Positions 8,010 through 17,375 of a DNA stretch of 64,000 nt are shown here, in pieces. How positions within the stretch are numbered: position 1 is the first letter of the stretch; each line of letters starts with the position of its first letter. The notes beneath the pieces are model-generated. The model was not told the DNA's origin. It worked only from the letters and a program-made list of their open reading frames with translations, and made no database searches. This stretch comes from an uncultured Lentisphaeria bacterium (GTDB lineage: Bacteria; Verrucomicrobiota; Lentisphaeria; Oligosphaerales; Oligosphaeraceae): assembly GCA_934661755.1 (NCBI GenBank), contig CAKUJM010000005.1:1-64000 (forward strand). Direction: 5' to 3'. Made by a program: the position numbers and the translations under genes.

Positions 8010-10013
8010 ATGCCCATTCATGCGGTCAACACCATAGTCGACTATTTTGGCAATTCCGAGTTATGCCTGGGGATCGTCACCAAGTTGCAGAACGAGCGGA
8101 TGCAGGTGCGCGGGGCGACGAACCAGGTGACGCATGTCGCTTCGAAGCAGGTATTGTGCGACTACGGCGTTTGCCATGACAACAACCCGCTGCCGGCGAT
8201 GGTGAAGATCCAGAATGAGATCTCGGCCATCCTGGAGTCCATCGACACGCAGTTCCTGTGGAGCGACCTGCTGGAGAACCCGCAGATTGACACGCTTGAG
8301 GGAATTGTCGTCGAATACTTTGGCAGCGCCCCGACCGCTCCCCAGCGCAGCGCGATGGCACGGGCATTGGTGGCGGACTCGTTGCGTTTCCAGCGCACCG
8401 GCAACAACTTCCTGCCGCGCACTGCGGAGGAAGTCGAGGAATTGTCGCGGCTGCGCCGGCAGCGTGCCGAGCGTGCCGCGCTCAGGGAGCGCATCCGTCT
8501 TTGGCTGATCAAGGCCATTGCCGCCCCGGCGGAGGCCTGCGTCTCCAATCCGATCGAGGTCCCGGAGGAGATGACCCCCTTCATCCACCAGGTCAGCGAG
8601 TACCTGCTCAACGGCTTCAATTGCGATGCGGTCAATATCCTGGCGACGGCGCCCTCGAAGCTTAGCCCGCGCGAACTGGGGGTGTCGATTCTCAAGAAGG
8701 CCGCGCGGCTGCCGGAGGGCGCGGACGAATACCTGCTGGCCAACGGCATCCACGCCGGCTTTGCGCCGGATGTGCTGGAGGCCGCCGCCGGGATCGCGCC
8801 GTATGCCGCGGGGGGGCGTGAGGACCTCACTGACCTGGAGTGCTTTTCCATCGACGACGAGTGGACTCGTGAGATCGACGACGCGCTGTCTTGCGAAGTG
8901 CACGACGACGGCACCTGCACCGTCGGCATCCATCTGGCCACGCTGGTGCCGTTTGTCAGGAAGGGCGATTTGCTTGACAGCATTGCCGCCGAACGGCCGC
9001 TTTCGCTTTATCTGCCCACCACGACGGTGATGATGTTCCCGGAGGCGCTGGGGTGCGGCGTGGCCTCGCTCAACGCGGGGCAGATCCGTCCGGCAATGAG
9101 CTGCATGGTTGACTTCGACGCCGAGGGCGATGTCTCCGACTGGCGGATTGCGCTTTCGCAGATCCGGGTTGTCCATCGCCTGACCTATATTGGCGCGGAC
9201 GGGATTCTGGCGCAGGGCGAGGACAGCCCGCTCAAGCGCGCCCTGATGGCATTGGACCGCCTGGCGAAATTACGCCTGGCCAGCCGCGAGGATGCGGGTG
9301 CGGTTTCGCTCAATCATCCGGAGATCAAGATCCGGGTCACCGGCAACGGTGGTGGCATTTCCATCAGCCACGAGGACCAGAACACCCCCAGCCACCGACT
9401 GGTGCAGGAGTTCATGATCCTGGCCAACCACCTGGCGGCCAAATTTGCATTGCGCAATGACGTGCCGATCATCTACCGCTGCCAGGAAATGCCGTCGGAT
9501 GACGTCCATTCAGTGATCAACTACGATCCGATCGACTTCGACCTCCAGGTGCGCAAGATGAAGCGCACCCGCCTTTCCACCTATCCCGATCCGCATTTTG
9601 GACTGGGGCTGGATCTGTATACGCAGATCAGCTCGCCGTTGCGGCGCTATGCCGACATGGTGATCCAGCGGCAGCTTGCCGCCACCATCTCGGGCGACGA
9701 ACCGCCCTATTCCCAGCAGGAGCTCTTCGGCGTGCTTGACAACGTCGAGCGGGTCGCATCCAGAAACCGCGCCCTCGAACGCGACTCCCATAGGCGCTGG
9801 ATGCTGGAGTACCTCAAGCGCAATTGCCTGGGGAAAAACCTGGGCGCGACGGTGGTGCGGCTGGAAGGCAGCCAGGCATTGGCCGAACTCGATGACTACT
9901 ATGAGCGCGGCATCGTCATGACCCGCGACCGGCCGTATGTCGGGGATGAACTGCAAGTGCGCATCATCGAGATCCGCCCGGAATTGGGGCGCCTGGTGAT
10001 GGAGCCAGTGTAG
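8010..10013 (+). CDS. RNB-domain exoribonuclease (RNase II/R family)
   Basis: 667 residues. The centre is an RNB catalytic domain (about 285-590): FSIDDEWTREIDDALS supplies the conserved metal-binding aspartates and VQEFMILANH follows. YTQISSPLRRYADMVIQRQL is the family signature near the end of the domain. The C-terminal 70 residues look like a degenerate S1/OB fold. The long N-terminal part lacks an obvious cold-shock domain, so it is neither a textbook RnR nor an Rnb. It should degrade RNA 3' to 5' processively. The start directly follows a pyrimidine repeat without a Shine-Dalgarno, which is unusual; an upstream in-frame start is not evident. Confidence 0.88.
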   Translation: MPIHAVNTIVDYFGNSELCLGIVTKLQNERMQVRGATNQVTHVASKQVLCDYGVCHDNNPLPAMVKIQNEISAILESIDTQFLWSDLLENPQIDTLEGIVVEYFGSAPTAPQRSAMARALVADSLRFQRTGNNFLPRTAEEVEELSRLRRQRAERAALRERIRLWLIKAIAAPAEACVSNPIEVPEEMTPFIHQVSEYLLNGFNCDAVNILATAPSKLSPRELGVSILKKAARLPEGADEYLLANGIHAGFAPDVLEAAAGIAPYAAGGREDLTDLECFSIDDEWTREIDDALSCEVHDDGTCTVGIHLATLVPFVRKGDLLDSIAAERPLSLYLPTTTVMMFPEALGCGVASLNAGQIRPAMSCMVDFDAEGDVSDWRIALSQIRVVHRLTYIGADGILAQGEDSPLKRALMALDRLAKLRLASREDAGAVSLNHPEIKIRVTGNGGGISISHEDQNTPSHRLVQEFMILANHLAAKFALRNDVPIIYRCQEMPSDDVHSVINYDPIDFDLQVRKMKRTRLSTYPDPHFGLGLDLYTQISSPLRRYADMVIQRQLAATISGDEPPYSQQELFGVLDNVERVASRNRALERDSHRRWMLEYLKRNCLGKNLGATVVRLEGSQALAELDDYYERGIVMTRDRPYVGDELQVRIIEIRPELGRLVMEPV

Positions 10014-10051
10014 ACCGCCATCTTGAACAACCCGCCATTGCCAGATCGCCC

Positions 10052-12985
10052 ATGAAGTGGAAAATCCTCTTGCTAGTGGTAATATGCTGCGGCTGGTTCC
10101 ATTCCATCGGCAGCTGGAACCAGCTGTCACGATATGACGCCATCCGGGCGCTGGCCGAAAGCGGCACGGTCTGCATTGACGACTATCTGACCAATCCGCT
10201 GCTCAATGACAACACCGGCGACTGGTCGCGGCATGACGGGCATTACTACTCCAACAAGGCGCCGCTGCCGATCCTGCTGGGTGCCGCCGTCTATGCGCCA
10301 TTTTTCCATCTGGAGCGCGCCGCCGGCCTCGATTACGCCGGCGGATGCTGGCAGAAATTCAATTTCTGGTGGATAAACTTCTGGTGTTCGGTCCTGCCGA
10401 CGGCGCTGGCCGCGCTGTTTTTGTTCAAGCTGCTGCGGGAGATGGCATTTGGCCGCAACCGCGCGCTTTTCTGGAGTCTGGCGCTGGCACTGGCGTCGCC
10501 GCTATGGCCATACGCCACCCAGATGTGGGGGCACAACCTGGCGGCATTCTGCCTGGCCGCCGCCTTCTACCACGCGCTGCGCCCCGGCGGGATGGCGCGG
10601 GACGCCGTCCTGGCGGGGCTTTATGGCGGCGCCGCCGTCCTGGCCGACTATCTGGCGGTGACGGCGCTGCCCTTCCTGGCGGCGTATCTGTATTTCGCCG
10701 CACCGCGACGCGACGCCTGGTGGCGCTTCATCCTCGGGGGGATGCCGATGCTGGCAATCCACGGCATCTACCATTACGCGTGCTTTGGCAACCCCGTCCT
10801 CCCGGCGACCTTCTACAACAACCCGGTCTTCATCAACCCGGAGCTTGCCGGCGGCATATTCTCGTCAATGAAGCCGGTACATGCGCTGGAGCTGCTCGTC
10901 GGCATCCGCCGCGGACTGCTGTGGTGCGCGCCGCTGGCCTTTCTGGCCTTCCCGGCAGCCTGGCGGCTATGGCGTCAAGGCGGCGTCCGGCGTCATCTGG
11001 CCTTCGCCACCCTCGGCGGATTCCTGGCGGCGCTGGCGGTGAATTCATCCTTCAACGGCTGGCATGGCGGAGCGTGCATCGGCCCGCGGTATCTGCTGGT
11101 CGCCCTGCCCACGCTCTTCATCCTCGCCGCGCATTGCCGGATCGAGACGCCGATGCAGAAGTGGCTGGCAGGCGGCCTGGGATGCCTGAGCGCAATGGCC
11201 ATGATGATTTGCGCCGCAGCCACGCCATTGGCCGGAGAGGAGCTCTTCAACCCGCTTTTCACCTACATCCCCCGGCAGATCTTCAATCCCTTCCGGCAGG
11301 CGCTGACGATCAGCCCCGGTGCGCTGGCCGGATGGCGGCCCTGGAGCGACCTGGCAATGCTGGCGGCAGCCGGCGCCGTCATCCTGCGCTGGATGCGCTG
11401 GCCAATCCTGCCGCCCAAACCTGTGATTGCGTGGAATGGCCTGGCGCGGCATTGGCGGCAGTTGCTGCCGATCGCCCCCGCGGCAATCCTGCTTGTCGCC
11501 TTTCCATCGCTGACCCAATTCATCTTCGATGAGCCAATGCTGATCGATGCCGCCCTGCGCTGCAACACCGACGGCGTGTTTGCCACCAGCGGCCTGCAGG
11601 GGACCGTCGGCCAGAACTACGGCAGCCTCCCCATCAACTGCTACCAGCTGATGCTGCTGTTCACCCGATCGCCGATCATACTGGTCAGCCTCAAGGCGAT
11701 CCTCTTCGCCGTCACGGTGCTGTGGGGCGCACGGCGGATCACCCGGCTCGGCGGCGCGCCAATGCGCTTCCTGGCGCCCGTCATCCTCTATTCGCCATGC
11801 TTCTGGCTGTGGAGCCGCACCCTGTGGGACAACGTCTTCCAAATCCCGCTGTCCATATTGTCGATCGCCTGCTATCTGGAGTTCATCCAGCAGGCGGGGA
11901 TGCCGTCATCACGGCCATACGACCGGATCCGGCCGCTGGGCCTAGCGCTGCTCTTCGCCATTGGCGCGGTGTGGGTGCATACCATGAGCATCGCCTTCCT
12001 GCTGGCCATGCCACTGCATTTGGCGATCTGCCGGCGCGACCTGCTTCGCGGCAACTGGCGCCTGATGGCGGCCACCGCGCTGCCGGCGGCAATCCTGCTG
12101 GGGAGCTTCATGTACCCGCGGGCATGCGCCACCGTCGAATTGCGCCGCGCGAAGCCGTCGCAGCTTCAGCTGGCCAGGGAGACCGTACCGGGAATGCTGA
12201 GGCAGGCAGCCGCCATCCCACGGCTGCTTTCCAACCTTGACATCTACAACCGGCAGTCCGACACCGCCGGAAACCACGTCGGAGCGTATATGGACGAGAC
12301 CGCAATCATCCCGCCGGCGGCACGCACCGCATGGCGGGCGCTGATCTGGCTGACCTTCGCCGCCGGCGCACTCCTGACGCTTTCCGGACTCGCCGCCGCC
12401 GTCATGCGCTGGAGGCGAAAGCCGCATTCGCCGTCATCACAGCCGGGAATGCTGGCGATCATCATCATCGCGGCCCATGTGCTCTTCCTGTGCGCGCTGC
12501 GGCCGCAGTTCTTCCCCCACTACCTCCAACCGGCCTTCGCCGCCGTCGCCATCCTGGCGGCGATGGGCGCCGATGCCTTCCGTCTGAACCGCTGCACCCT
12601 GGCGGCATGGTGCGCCGGCGCCGCCTGCGCCACGGCGTTGCTGATGTCACAGCTGTGGCGCACCGACGGGCAATTCCTCCCGCCGGTCGGCATGACATTG
12701 CGCACCCAATGGCGCGCGGCGCGCACCGTGGCACATATCGCCCGGCAAAGCGAGCAGTTCGCCCTGGTCAATATGACCTGGCAGTATTCCAATGACAAAT
12801 ATGCCCTGGCAGTCCTGCTGGAGATGGCACGGCAGACGGCCATCCCGGCCGCCGGCGCCACGCCATTGCCGCCGTGCCGGCTCTTCCTGGTGAATCCCGC
12901 CATGCCGGCGGGAACCCTGCGGGTGATCCGCGAAAGCGCCCTCGCCGAACCACCCGCCGCGACGCCTACCGCAGATTCCCCATGA
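10052..12985 (+). CDS. Large polytopic membrane protein, possible GT-C glycosyltransferase
   Basis: 977 residues with roughly 20 hydrophobic segments. The first ~470 residues look like a GT-C enzyme: an N-terminal helix, then an extracytoplasmic loop with RYDAIRALAESG, CIDDYL and HYYSNKAPLP, then many helices. A second similar layout begins near residue 475 with the acidic segment FIFDEPMLIDAALR and GQNYGSLPINCYQL, followed by about nine helices. The chain therefore looks like two GT-C-like halves in tandem. GT-C enzymes use polyprenyl-phosphate sugars on the periplasmic side. Function is inferred only from topology. The 3' end overlaps the convergent esterase gene by 20 bp. Confidence 0.6.
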   Translation: MKWKILLLVVICCGWFHSIGSWNQLSRYDAIRALAESGTVCIDDYLTNPLLNDNTGDWSRHDGHYYSNKAPLPILLGAAVYAPFFHLERAAGLDYAGGCWQKFNFWWINFWCSVLPTALAALFLFKLLREMAFGRNRALFWSLALALASPLWPYATQMWGHNLAAFCLAAAFYHALRPGGMARDAVLAGLYGGAAVLADYLAVTALPFLAAYLYFAAPRRDAWWRFILGGMPMLAIHGIYHYACFGNPVLPATFYNNPVFINPELAGGIFSSMKPVHALELLVGIRRGLLWCAPLAFLAFPAAWRLWRQGGVRRHLAFATLGGFLAALAVNSSFNGWHGGACIGPRYLLVALPTLFILAAHCRIETPMQKWLAGGLGCLSAMAMMICAAATPLAGEELFNPLFTYIPRQIFNPFRQALTISPGALAGWRPWSDLAMLAAAGAVILRWMRWPILPPKPVIAWNGLARHWRQLLPIAPAAILLVAFPSLTQFIFDEPMLIDAALRCNTDGVFATSGLQGTVGQNYGSLPINCYQLMLLFTRSPIILVSLKAILFAVTVLWGARRITRLGGAPMRFLAPVILYSPCFWLWSRTLWDNVFQIPLSILSIACYLEFIQQAGMPSSRPYDRIRPLGLALLFAIGAVWVHTMSIAFLLAMPLHLAICRRDLLRGNWRLMAATALPAAILLGSFMYPRACATVELRRAKPSQLQLARETVPGMLRQAAAIPRLLSNLDIYNRQSDTAGNHVGAYMDETAIIPPAARTAWRALIWLTFAAGALLTLSGLAAAVMRWRRKPHSPSSQPGMLAIIIIAAHVLFLCALRPQFFPHYLQPAFAAVAILAAMGADAFRLNRCTLAAWCAGAACATALLMSQLWRTDGQFLPPVGMTLRTQWRAARTVAHIARQSEQFALVNMTWQYSNDKYALAVLLEMARQTAIPAAGATPLPPCRLFLVNPAMPAGTLRVIRESALAEPPAATPTADSP

Positions 12986-14180
12986 TGAAGCGCGTCAGCT
13001 CCAGGATGACGCTGCTGCCGGTTTCGTGCTGCATGCGCTCATGCAGCTCATAGCGCTTCCGCGGGGTCGCCAGGCGATTATATGCCGCCGCGACGCCGTC
13101 CGCCTTGCAGACTTCATCGACAAGCCCGACGGAGAACATCACCGGGATGTCCTTGATCCGGGTTGCAAAGCTTCCGCCATCGTAATATGGGAAAGTCCGC
13201 CGTAGCCCCTCCGGTCGTTCGCCGCCGATCAGATGCGCAAACGGCCAACCGCCGCCGTAGATGTCGCATCCGGCGGGGATCCAAAGCGCGGCGCCGCTCA
13301 CCTTCGGCATCAGCGCCGCCCCGGCAAGCCCCTGCCACGCCGCCTGGCTGCCGCCGAAGACCCACAGATTCCGCCCGTCCCACTCCGGCATGTCGGCCAG
13401 GCACTCCAGCGCACGGACGGCGCGCAGGAGCACATTCCGCATGTACGGCTTTTCCGGATCGCCGGACTCGAAGCCCCGCTGCGGATACCCCGCGAAGGCC
13501 TTTTCCTTTTCCTCATACCAGGCCGGGTCGCGGCCATTTTCCAGCCCATGCGCATTGATGTCCAGCGCGAGAAAGCCCTTCGCCGCCCAGACCGCAATCC
13601 GCCCGTAGTCCGAAGAGCGCACGCCCGCGCCATGCGGCAGCAGGATCGCCGGATGGCCGCCGCCAGCCGCCTTTGCCGGACGCGCCAGCACGCCGCGCAC
13701 CGGGACGCCGTCGTCACCGCCATTCGCCTGGAAATCGAAGGTCGACACCATCCCGGAGGCATTCAGCGGCGTCAGCCGCATCTGCGCCGGAATCCGGTGC
13801 AGGGCCTCCAGCTGCCGCCCCCAGAAGGCGTCAAAATCCTCCGGGACCGGCAACGCGGCTTCGAGGCGCTCCGGCGCCACAAGCGCACCGATCTTCCCGG
13901 CCGCATCGAGGACGCCATTGCGGAACACCTCGAATATCGCCATGTACCATCCCGGACGCCCGGCAGTGAAGGCGACCCCGGCGGAACGGTCGCTGGCGGG
14001 AAATTCGCCCTGATCCAGGATGATTTCCCCATTGTATTTCAGTTTCCAGCGCACGACCGCGTCGAAACAGACCCGGTTGGCCCCGAGGGTGACCGGCGAA
14101 GCATAAAATCCGACCGTCTCGCCGACTTTCGCCGGACGCTCGCAGTGCGTGCCGCAGAGAATCAATGAACAGCTTCCCAT
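12966..14180 (-). CDS. Acetyl xylan esterase-like (AXE1/CE7) alpha/beta hydrolase
   Basis: 404 residues. The N-terminal ~130 form a beta-rich module; the alpha/beta hydrolase domain follows. The nucleophile is Ser278 in GGSQAAW, close to the CE7 motif GxSQGG. SVGLVDEVC gives the acid and MQHETG near the C-terminus the histidine. There is no signal peptide, so it is cytoplasmic. Family enzymes remove acetyl groups from short acetylated xylo- or manno-oligosaccharides, and some hydrolyse cephalosporin C. GAAGGAA lies about 10 nt before the ATG. It follows the glycyl radical activase gene after 25 nt and is probably last in that operon. Confidence 0.83.
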   Translation of the reverse strand: MGSCSLILCGTHCERPAKVGETVGFYASPVTLGANRVCFDAVVRWKLKYNGEIILDQGEFPASDRSAGVAFTAGRPGWYMAIFEVFRNGVLDAAGKIGALVAPERLEAALPVPEDFDAFWGRQLEALHRIPAQMRLTPLNASGMVSTFDFQANGGDDGVPVRGVLARPAKAAGGGHPAILLPHGAGVRSSDYGRIAVWAAKGFLALDINAHGLENGRDPAWYEEKEKAFAGYPQRGFESGDPEKPYMRNVLLRAVRALECLADMPEWDGRNLWVFGGSQAAWQGLAGAALMPKVSGAALWIPAGCDIYGGGWPFAHLIGGERPEGLRRTFPYYDGGSFATRIKDIPVMFSVGLVDEVCKADGVAAAYNRLATPRKRYELHERMQHETGSSVILELTRFIMGNLR

Positions 14181-14205
14181 TTTTTTCAGATTCCTTCATT
14201 TTTCC

Positions 14206-15108
14206 TCACTGCCTGCGCACCGGCTTCTTGCCTGCCGAACGCAGGATCGAAAGCCAGCGTTCGACCGACTCCTTCGGCGCCATCGGCGCCTCGAAGCCAT
14301 CCGAAACGCCCAGCCGCTGCGCCTTCGACACGCCAAGCGGATGATACGGCTCCACATCGATTTCAGAGACGCCTCCCAGGGAATCCGCCAGCTCCGCAAT
14401 TCCCCGCAATTCCGCATCCGAGTCATTCACTCCCGGAATCAGCGGACAACGCAGGCGGATTTTCGCGCCGGCGGCGTCCAGCATGCGCAGATTGCCGAGA
14501 ATCAGGGCGTTGTCCTGGCCGGTGAATTTGCGATGGTTCTCCGGAATCACGCTCTTGATGTCAAAAAGAAACAAGTCGGTCAACGGCATGATCTGGCGAA
14601 GCTGCGCTTCCGGGGCAAAGCCGCATGTCTCCATCGCCGTGTGGAGGCCGCTTGCCTTCGCCAGGGTCAGCAGCTCCTTCGTGAAGGCCAGCTGCGCCAG
14701 CGGCTCGCCGCCGGAAACCGTCATGCCGCCATCAGAGTTCTCGTAGAACGCCTTGTCCTTCAGGACCTCCGCAATGACCTCCTCCGCACTGCGTAGCGCA
14801 CCGCAAAGCTCCAGGGCGTCGTAAATGCAGGCCTTCGCGCACGCGCCGCAGCCCGTGCAGCGCGTGCGGTCGAATACATGCGTGCCATCCCTCAGCTCAT
14901 GGCATTTCCGCGGGCAAGCCGCCACACACGCGCCGCAGCCGACGCATTTGCCGGAGGCGAACAGGATCTGGGGCCTGGCATCCCAGGACTCCGGGTTGTG
15001 GCACCACAGGCACCGCAGCGGACAGCCCTTGAGGAAAACCGTCGTGCGGATCCCCGGCCCGTCATGCACGCAGAACTTCTGGATGTCGAAAACGGTTCCC
15101 CGAACCAT
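14206..15108 (-). CDS. Glycyl radical enzyme activase (radical SAM)
   Basis: 300 residues. It generates the glycyl radical on the enzyme encoded immediately upstream, using S-adenosylmethionine. The radical SAM cluster motif is KGCPLRCLWC (CxxxCxxC) near residue 30. Two further [4Fe-4S] ferredoxin motifs follow (CVGCGACVAAC and CTGCGACAKAC). These extra clusters are absent from pyruvate formate-lyase activase and typical of activases for other glycyl radical enzymes. SGGEP and the C-terminal DVEPYHPLG fit. ATG overlaps the preceding stop (TGATG), and GGAGG seven bases upstream lies inside the partner gene, so translation is coupled. Confidence 0.95.
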   Translation of the reverse strand: MVRGTVFDIQKFCVHDGPGIRTTVFLKGCPLRCLWCHNPESWDARPQILFASGKCVGCGACVAACPRKCHELRDGTHVFDRTRCTGCGACAKACIYDALELCGALRSAEEVIAEVLKDKAFYENSDGGMTVSGGEPLAQLAFTKELLTLAKASGLHTAMETCGFAPEAQLRQIMPLTDLFLFDIKSVIPENHRKFTGQDNALILGNLRMLDAAGAKIRLRCPLIPGVNDSDAELRGIAELADSLGGVSEIDVEPYHPLGVSKAQRLGVSDGFEAPMAPKESVERWLSILRSAGKKPVRRQ

Positions 15109-17240
15109 CACATCGCCTCCGTGGTGCGGTCGATCACATTGTCCTGCATCTTCCCGTCTAGCGTGACGAAGGTGGCGGAAAAGCCGGATACGCGCACCCG
15201 CAGGCTCTTGTAATCCTCCGGTTTCGCCTTCGCCGCAATCAGCTCCTCGCGCGACACGTGATTCAGCTGGAGATGGAGTCCGCCGGCCTTGAAGTAGGTC
15301 TCGACCAGCGTGACCAGCTTCTCGAAGCTCTCGTCGTCGCGGACGGTGCTTTCGTCGACCGTCAGGTTCATGATGGTGTTGCCGCACATGATCCCGGTGG
15401 GGTCCATCTGGGCGACGGAGAGAAGATGCGAGGTGGCGCCGTCATGGTCCTTGCCGAACGCCTGGCCGCTGCCGAAGGATAGCGGGCTTCCGGCCACACG
15501 GCCGTCGGGAGTGGCGCCGGTATGCTCGCCGAACATCGCGAAGTGGGTGTTGTATCCGGTCAGGTTGCCATAGGTCAGCGGCGTGCCGAACATGTCGGTG
15601 CGGCCTTCGGCGAACTTGTAGATGCTTTCATAGAAACGGCGGGCGATGGAATCGGAAAATTCGTCGTGGTTGCCGAAGAACCGCCCATCCCGGAGGATCT
15701 CGTGGCGCAGATCCTCCGCGCCCTTCCAGTCCTCCTTCAGCGCCTCGAGAAGACGCTCCATGCTGACGCGCTTCTCCTCAAAGACGAATTGGCGGATGAC
15801 CGAAAGCGAGTCGATGACATTGGTCCCGCCCATCATATTGACGCCGCCGCCGCGGGCCAGCTTCGCGCCACCGCGGGTCGCGCTTTGCGCCCGTTCAATG
15901 CAGCCGTGCAGGAACAGCGAACTGAGCACGTTGCAGTCGCGGGAGCGCAGGCTGTTGAAGCGGTTGGAGTACTCGAGCATGAGCTCCAGATCGCCGAAGA
16001 GCTCCTCCTCGTAGAGCTTGTAGAACTCGTCGAAGGTGCCGCACTTGAGGATCTCCGTGCGCCGCCTCTCCAGGGTATTGACCAGGGACCGCACGATGTT
16101 GCAGGTATTGCCGCCAAGCGAGATCCCGCCCTGGTATGCAGGCTCGTTGCAGCCGACCATGATGTAGTCGCAGGCGACCTCGAACGGCTGCTTGTTGATC
16201 TTCATCAGCGAGGCGATGCGCGGTTCGTCATTGACAAAGGCGATGCGCTTGTAGCGGTCGCGGCGCTCATAATCCAGCACCTTGCGCAAGACCTCGCGCG
16301 GCGTCTTCTTCGTCCATCGCAGCGAGAGCTGCGGACGCTCCAGGGGCAGCTCCATCATGGCCTCGAGAATCAGCTCCGAGAGCTCGTTGAAGCCGTCTTC
16401 GTGATCCCTGGTATAGCCGCCAATCGCGAAGTGCGACTCCGCGCCCTTGTCATCAGCCCACGGCGAATGCGTCGTATGGCCATGGAGGCGGATGAAGAGC
16501 TCCTGGATCAGCTCCTTCGCATGGTCGCGCGTAAGCGTGCCATCCGCGATCCCCTGCTTGTAGAGCGGGTAGAGATACTGGTCCGGACGGCCGATGCTGT
16601 CGGGCAAAAATGCGAAGCACAGGAATATGCACTGGATCGCCTCCTCGAAGCTCTGCGCCGGATTCATCGGGACCCGCGAGCAGTTGCGCGCCATGCGCAG
16701 CAGCGTCGCCTTCCGCGCCTCATCCGCCGTCGCCTCCGCCTTCTGGATGCAGAAATCGCGCAGCTGGGCGGCACGGCGGCCAATTCCGCCGATCACCATC
16801 TCCAGGGCGGCAAGGAAGGCAAGATTGCAGGTCTTGCCGAGAAAATTCTGCCGCGCGGCGTTGATCTCGCGCATGTAGCCATTGAGGCCAAGACGGATCA
16901 GCTTGCCGAAATCGGCGTTGGAATGCTGCCACTCCATCGTGCACAGGTTCTCCAGCGGCTTGCGGTAGTAGCGCGCCAGCGCCTCGCCGATCTTCGCATG
17001 GCCGGTCCTCGTGAAAATGTCCGCGGGGACGGGGCAGCCGGTCATGCGCATCATGCCGACAAGCTCATTCTCATCGTACAATTTGATCTTCTGGGCGCAG
17101 ATGTAGTCGCACAGTCGCTTGGCAATCATCAGCGGTTCGGCGAGCTTCTCGTCGAACTCGTCCAGTTCGATGCTGACAGGCTCCGGATTCAGGTCGTCCT
17201 TCCTGGCAATGGCGGCGAGGCGTTGGATGCGGTCGTTCAT
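15108..17240 (-). CDS. Glycyl radical enzyme, PFL-like, substrate unknown
   Basis: 710 residues. The catalytic cysteine is Cys364 in VGCNEPAYQG; the glutamate two residues on (Glu366) matches the GCxE motif of dehydratase- and lyase-type glycyl radical enzymes, not the CC pair of pyruvate formate-lyase. The radical glycine is Gly686 in RVSGFSATF, where the usual tyrosine is phenylalanine. A perfect AGGAGG five bases before the ATG fixes the start. It is encoded between an AraC regulator and its activase. The motif GCNEP is unlike the common GCVEP/GCIEP, so the substrate cannot be assigned. An anaerobic C-O or C-N eliminase on a sugar- or amino-sugar-derived compound is possible. Confidence 0.9.
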   Translation of the reverse strand: MNDRIQRLAAIARKDDLNPEPVSIELDEFDEKLAEPLMIAKRLCDYICAQKIKLYDENELVGMMRMTGCPVPADIFTRTGHAKIGEALARYYRKPLENLCTMEWQHSNADFGKLIRLGLNGYMREINAARQNFLGKTCNLAFLAALEMVIGGIGRRAAQLRDFCIQKAEATADEARKATLLRMARNCSRVPMNPAQSFEEAIQCIFLCFAFLPDSIGRPDQYLYPLYKQGIADGTLTRDHAKELIQELFIRLHGHTTHSPWADDKGAESHFAIGGYTRDHEDGFNELSELILEAMMELPLERPQLSLRWTKKTPREVLRKVLDYERRDRYKRIAFVNDEPRIASLMKINKQPFEVACDYIMVGCNEPAYQGGISLGGNTCNIVRSLVNTLERRRTEILKCGTFDEFYKLYEEELFGDLELMLEYSNRFNSLRSRDCNVLSSLFLHGCIERAQSATRGGAKLARGGGVNMMGGTNVIDSLSVIRQFVFEEKRVSMERLLEALKEDWKGAEDLRHEILRDGRFFGNHDEFSDSIARRFYESIYKFAEGRTDMFGTPLTYGNLTGYNTHFAMFGEHTGATPDGRVAGSPLSFGSGQAFGKDHDGATSHLLSVAQMDPTGIMCGNTIMNLTVDESTVRDDESFEKLVTLVETYFKAGGLHLQLNHVSREELIAAKAKPEDYKSLRVRVSGFSATFVTLDGKMQDNVIDRTTEAM

Positions 17241-17307
17241 GAAATCCTCCTGATTGATGCTCTTTGGGATGGGGAAACACAATCCGTCTTTCTGGCACTT
17301 CGGGGAA

Positions 17308-17313
17308 AATATA
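17308..17313 (-). promoter_or_regulatory. TATATT element before the glycyl radical enzyme gene
   Basis: On the minus strand TATATT lies about 68 nt before the ATG at 17240, in the 135-nt gap after the AraC gene. No good -35 is seen, which would fit activator dependence on the adjacent AraC protein. Weak evidence. Confidence 0.3.
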
Positions 17314-17375
17314 GCCGCCATCCATCCCATTTTGCTTTTCATGAAATACCAGTTCTATATCAAACGCATACCATT

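Noticed and set aside
13233..14168. Long open frame on the + strand opposite the esterase gene
   Set aside because: Mirror frame of a GC-rich gene; it lacks any family motif, while the minus-strand frame has an intact catalytic triad.
15108..17240. Pyruvate formate-lyase (pflB)
   Set aside because: It lacks the adjacent cysteine pair, has a single Cys in GCNEP, and its activase has two extra ferredoxin clusters, which excludes classical PFL.
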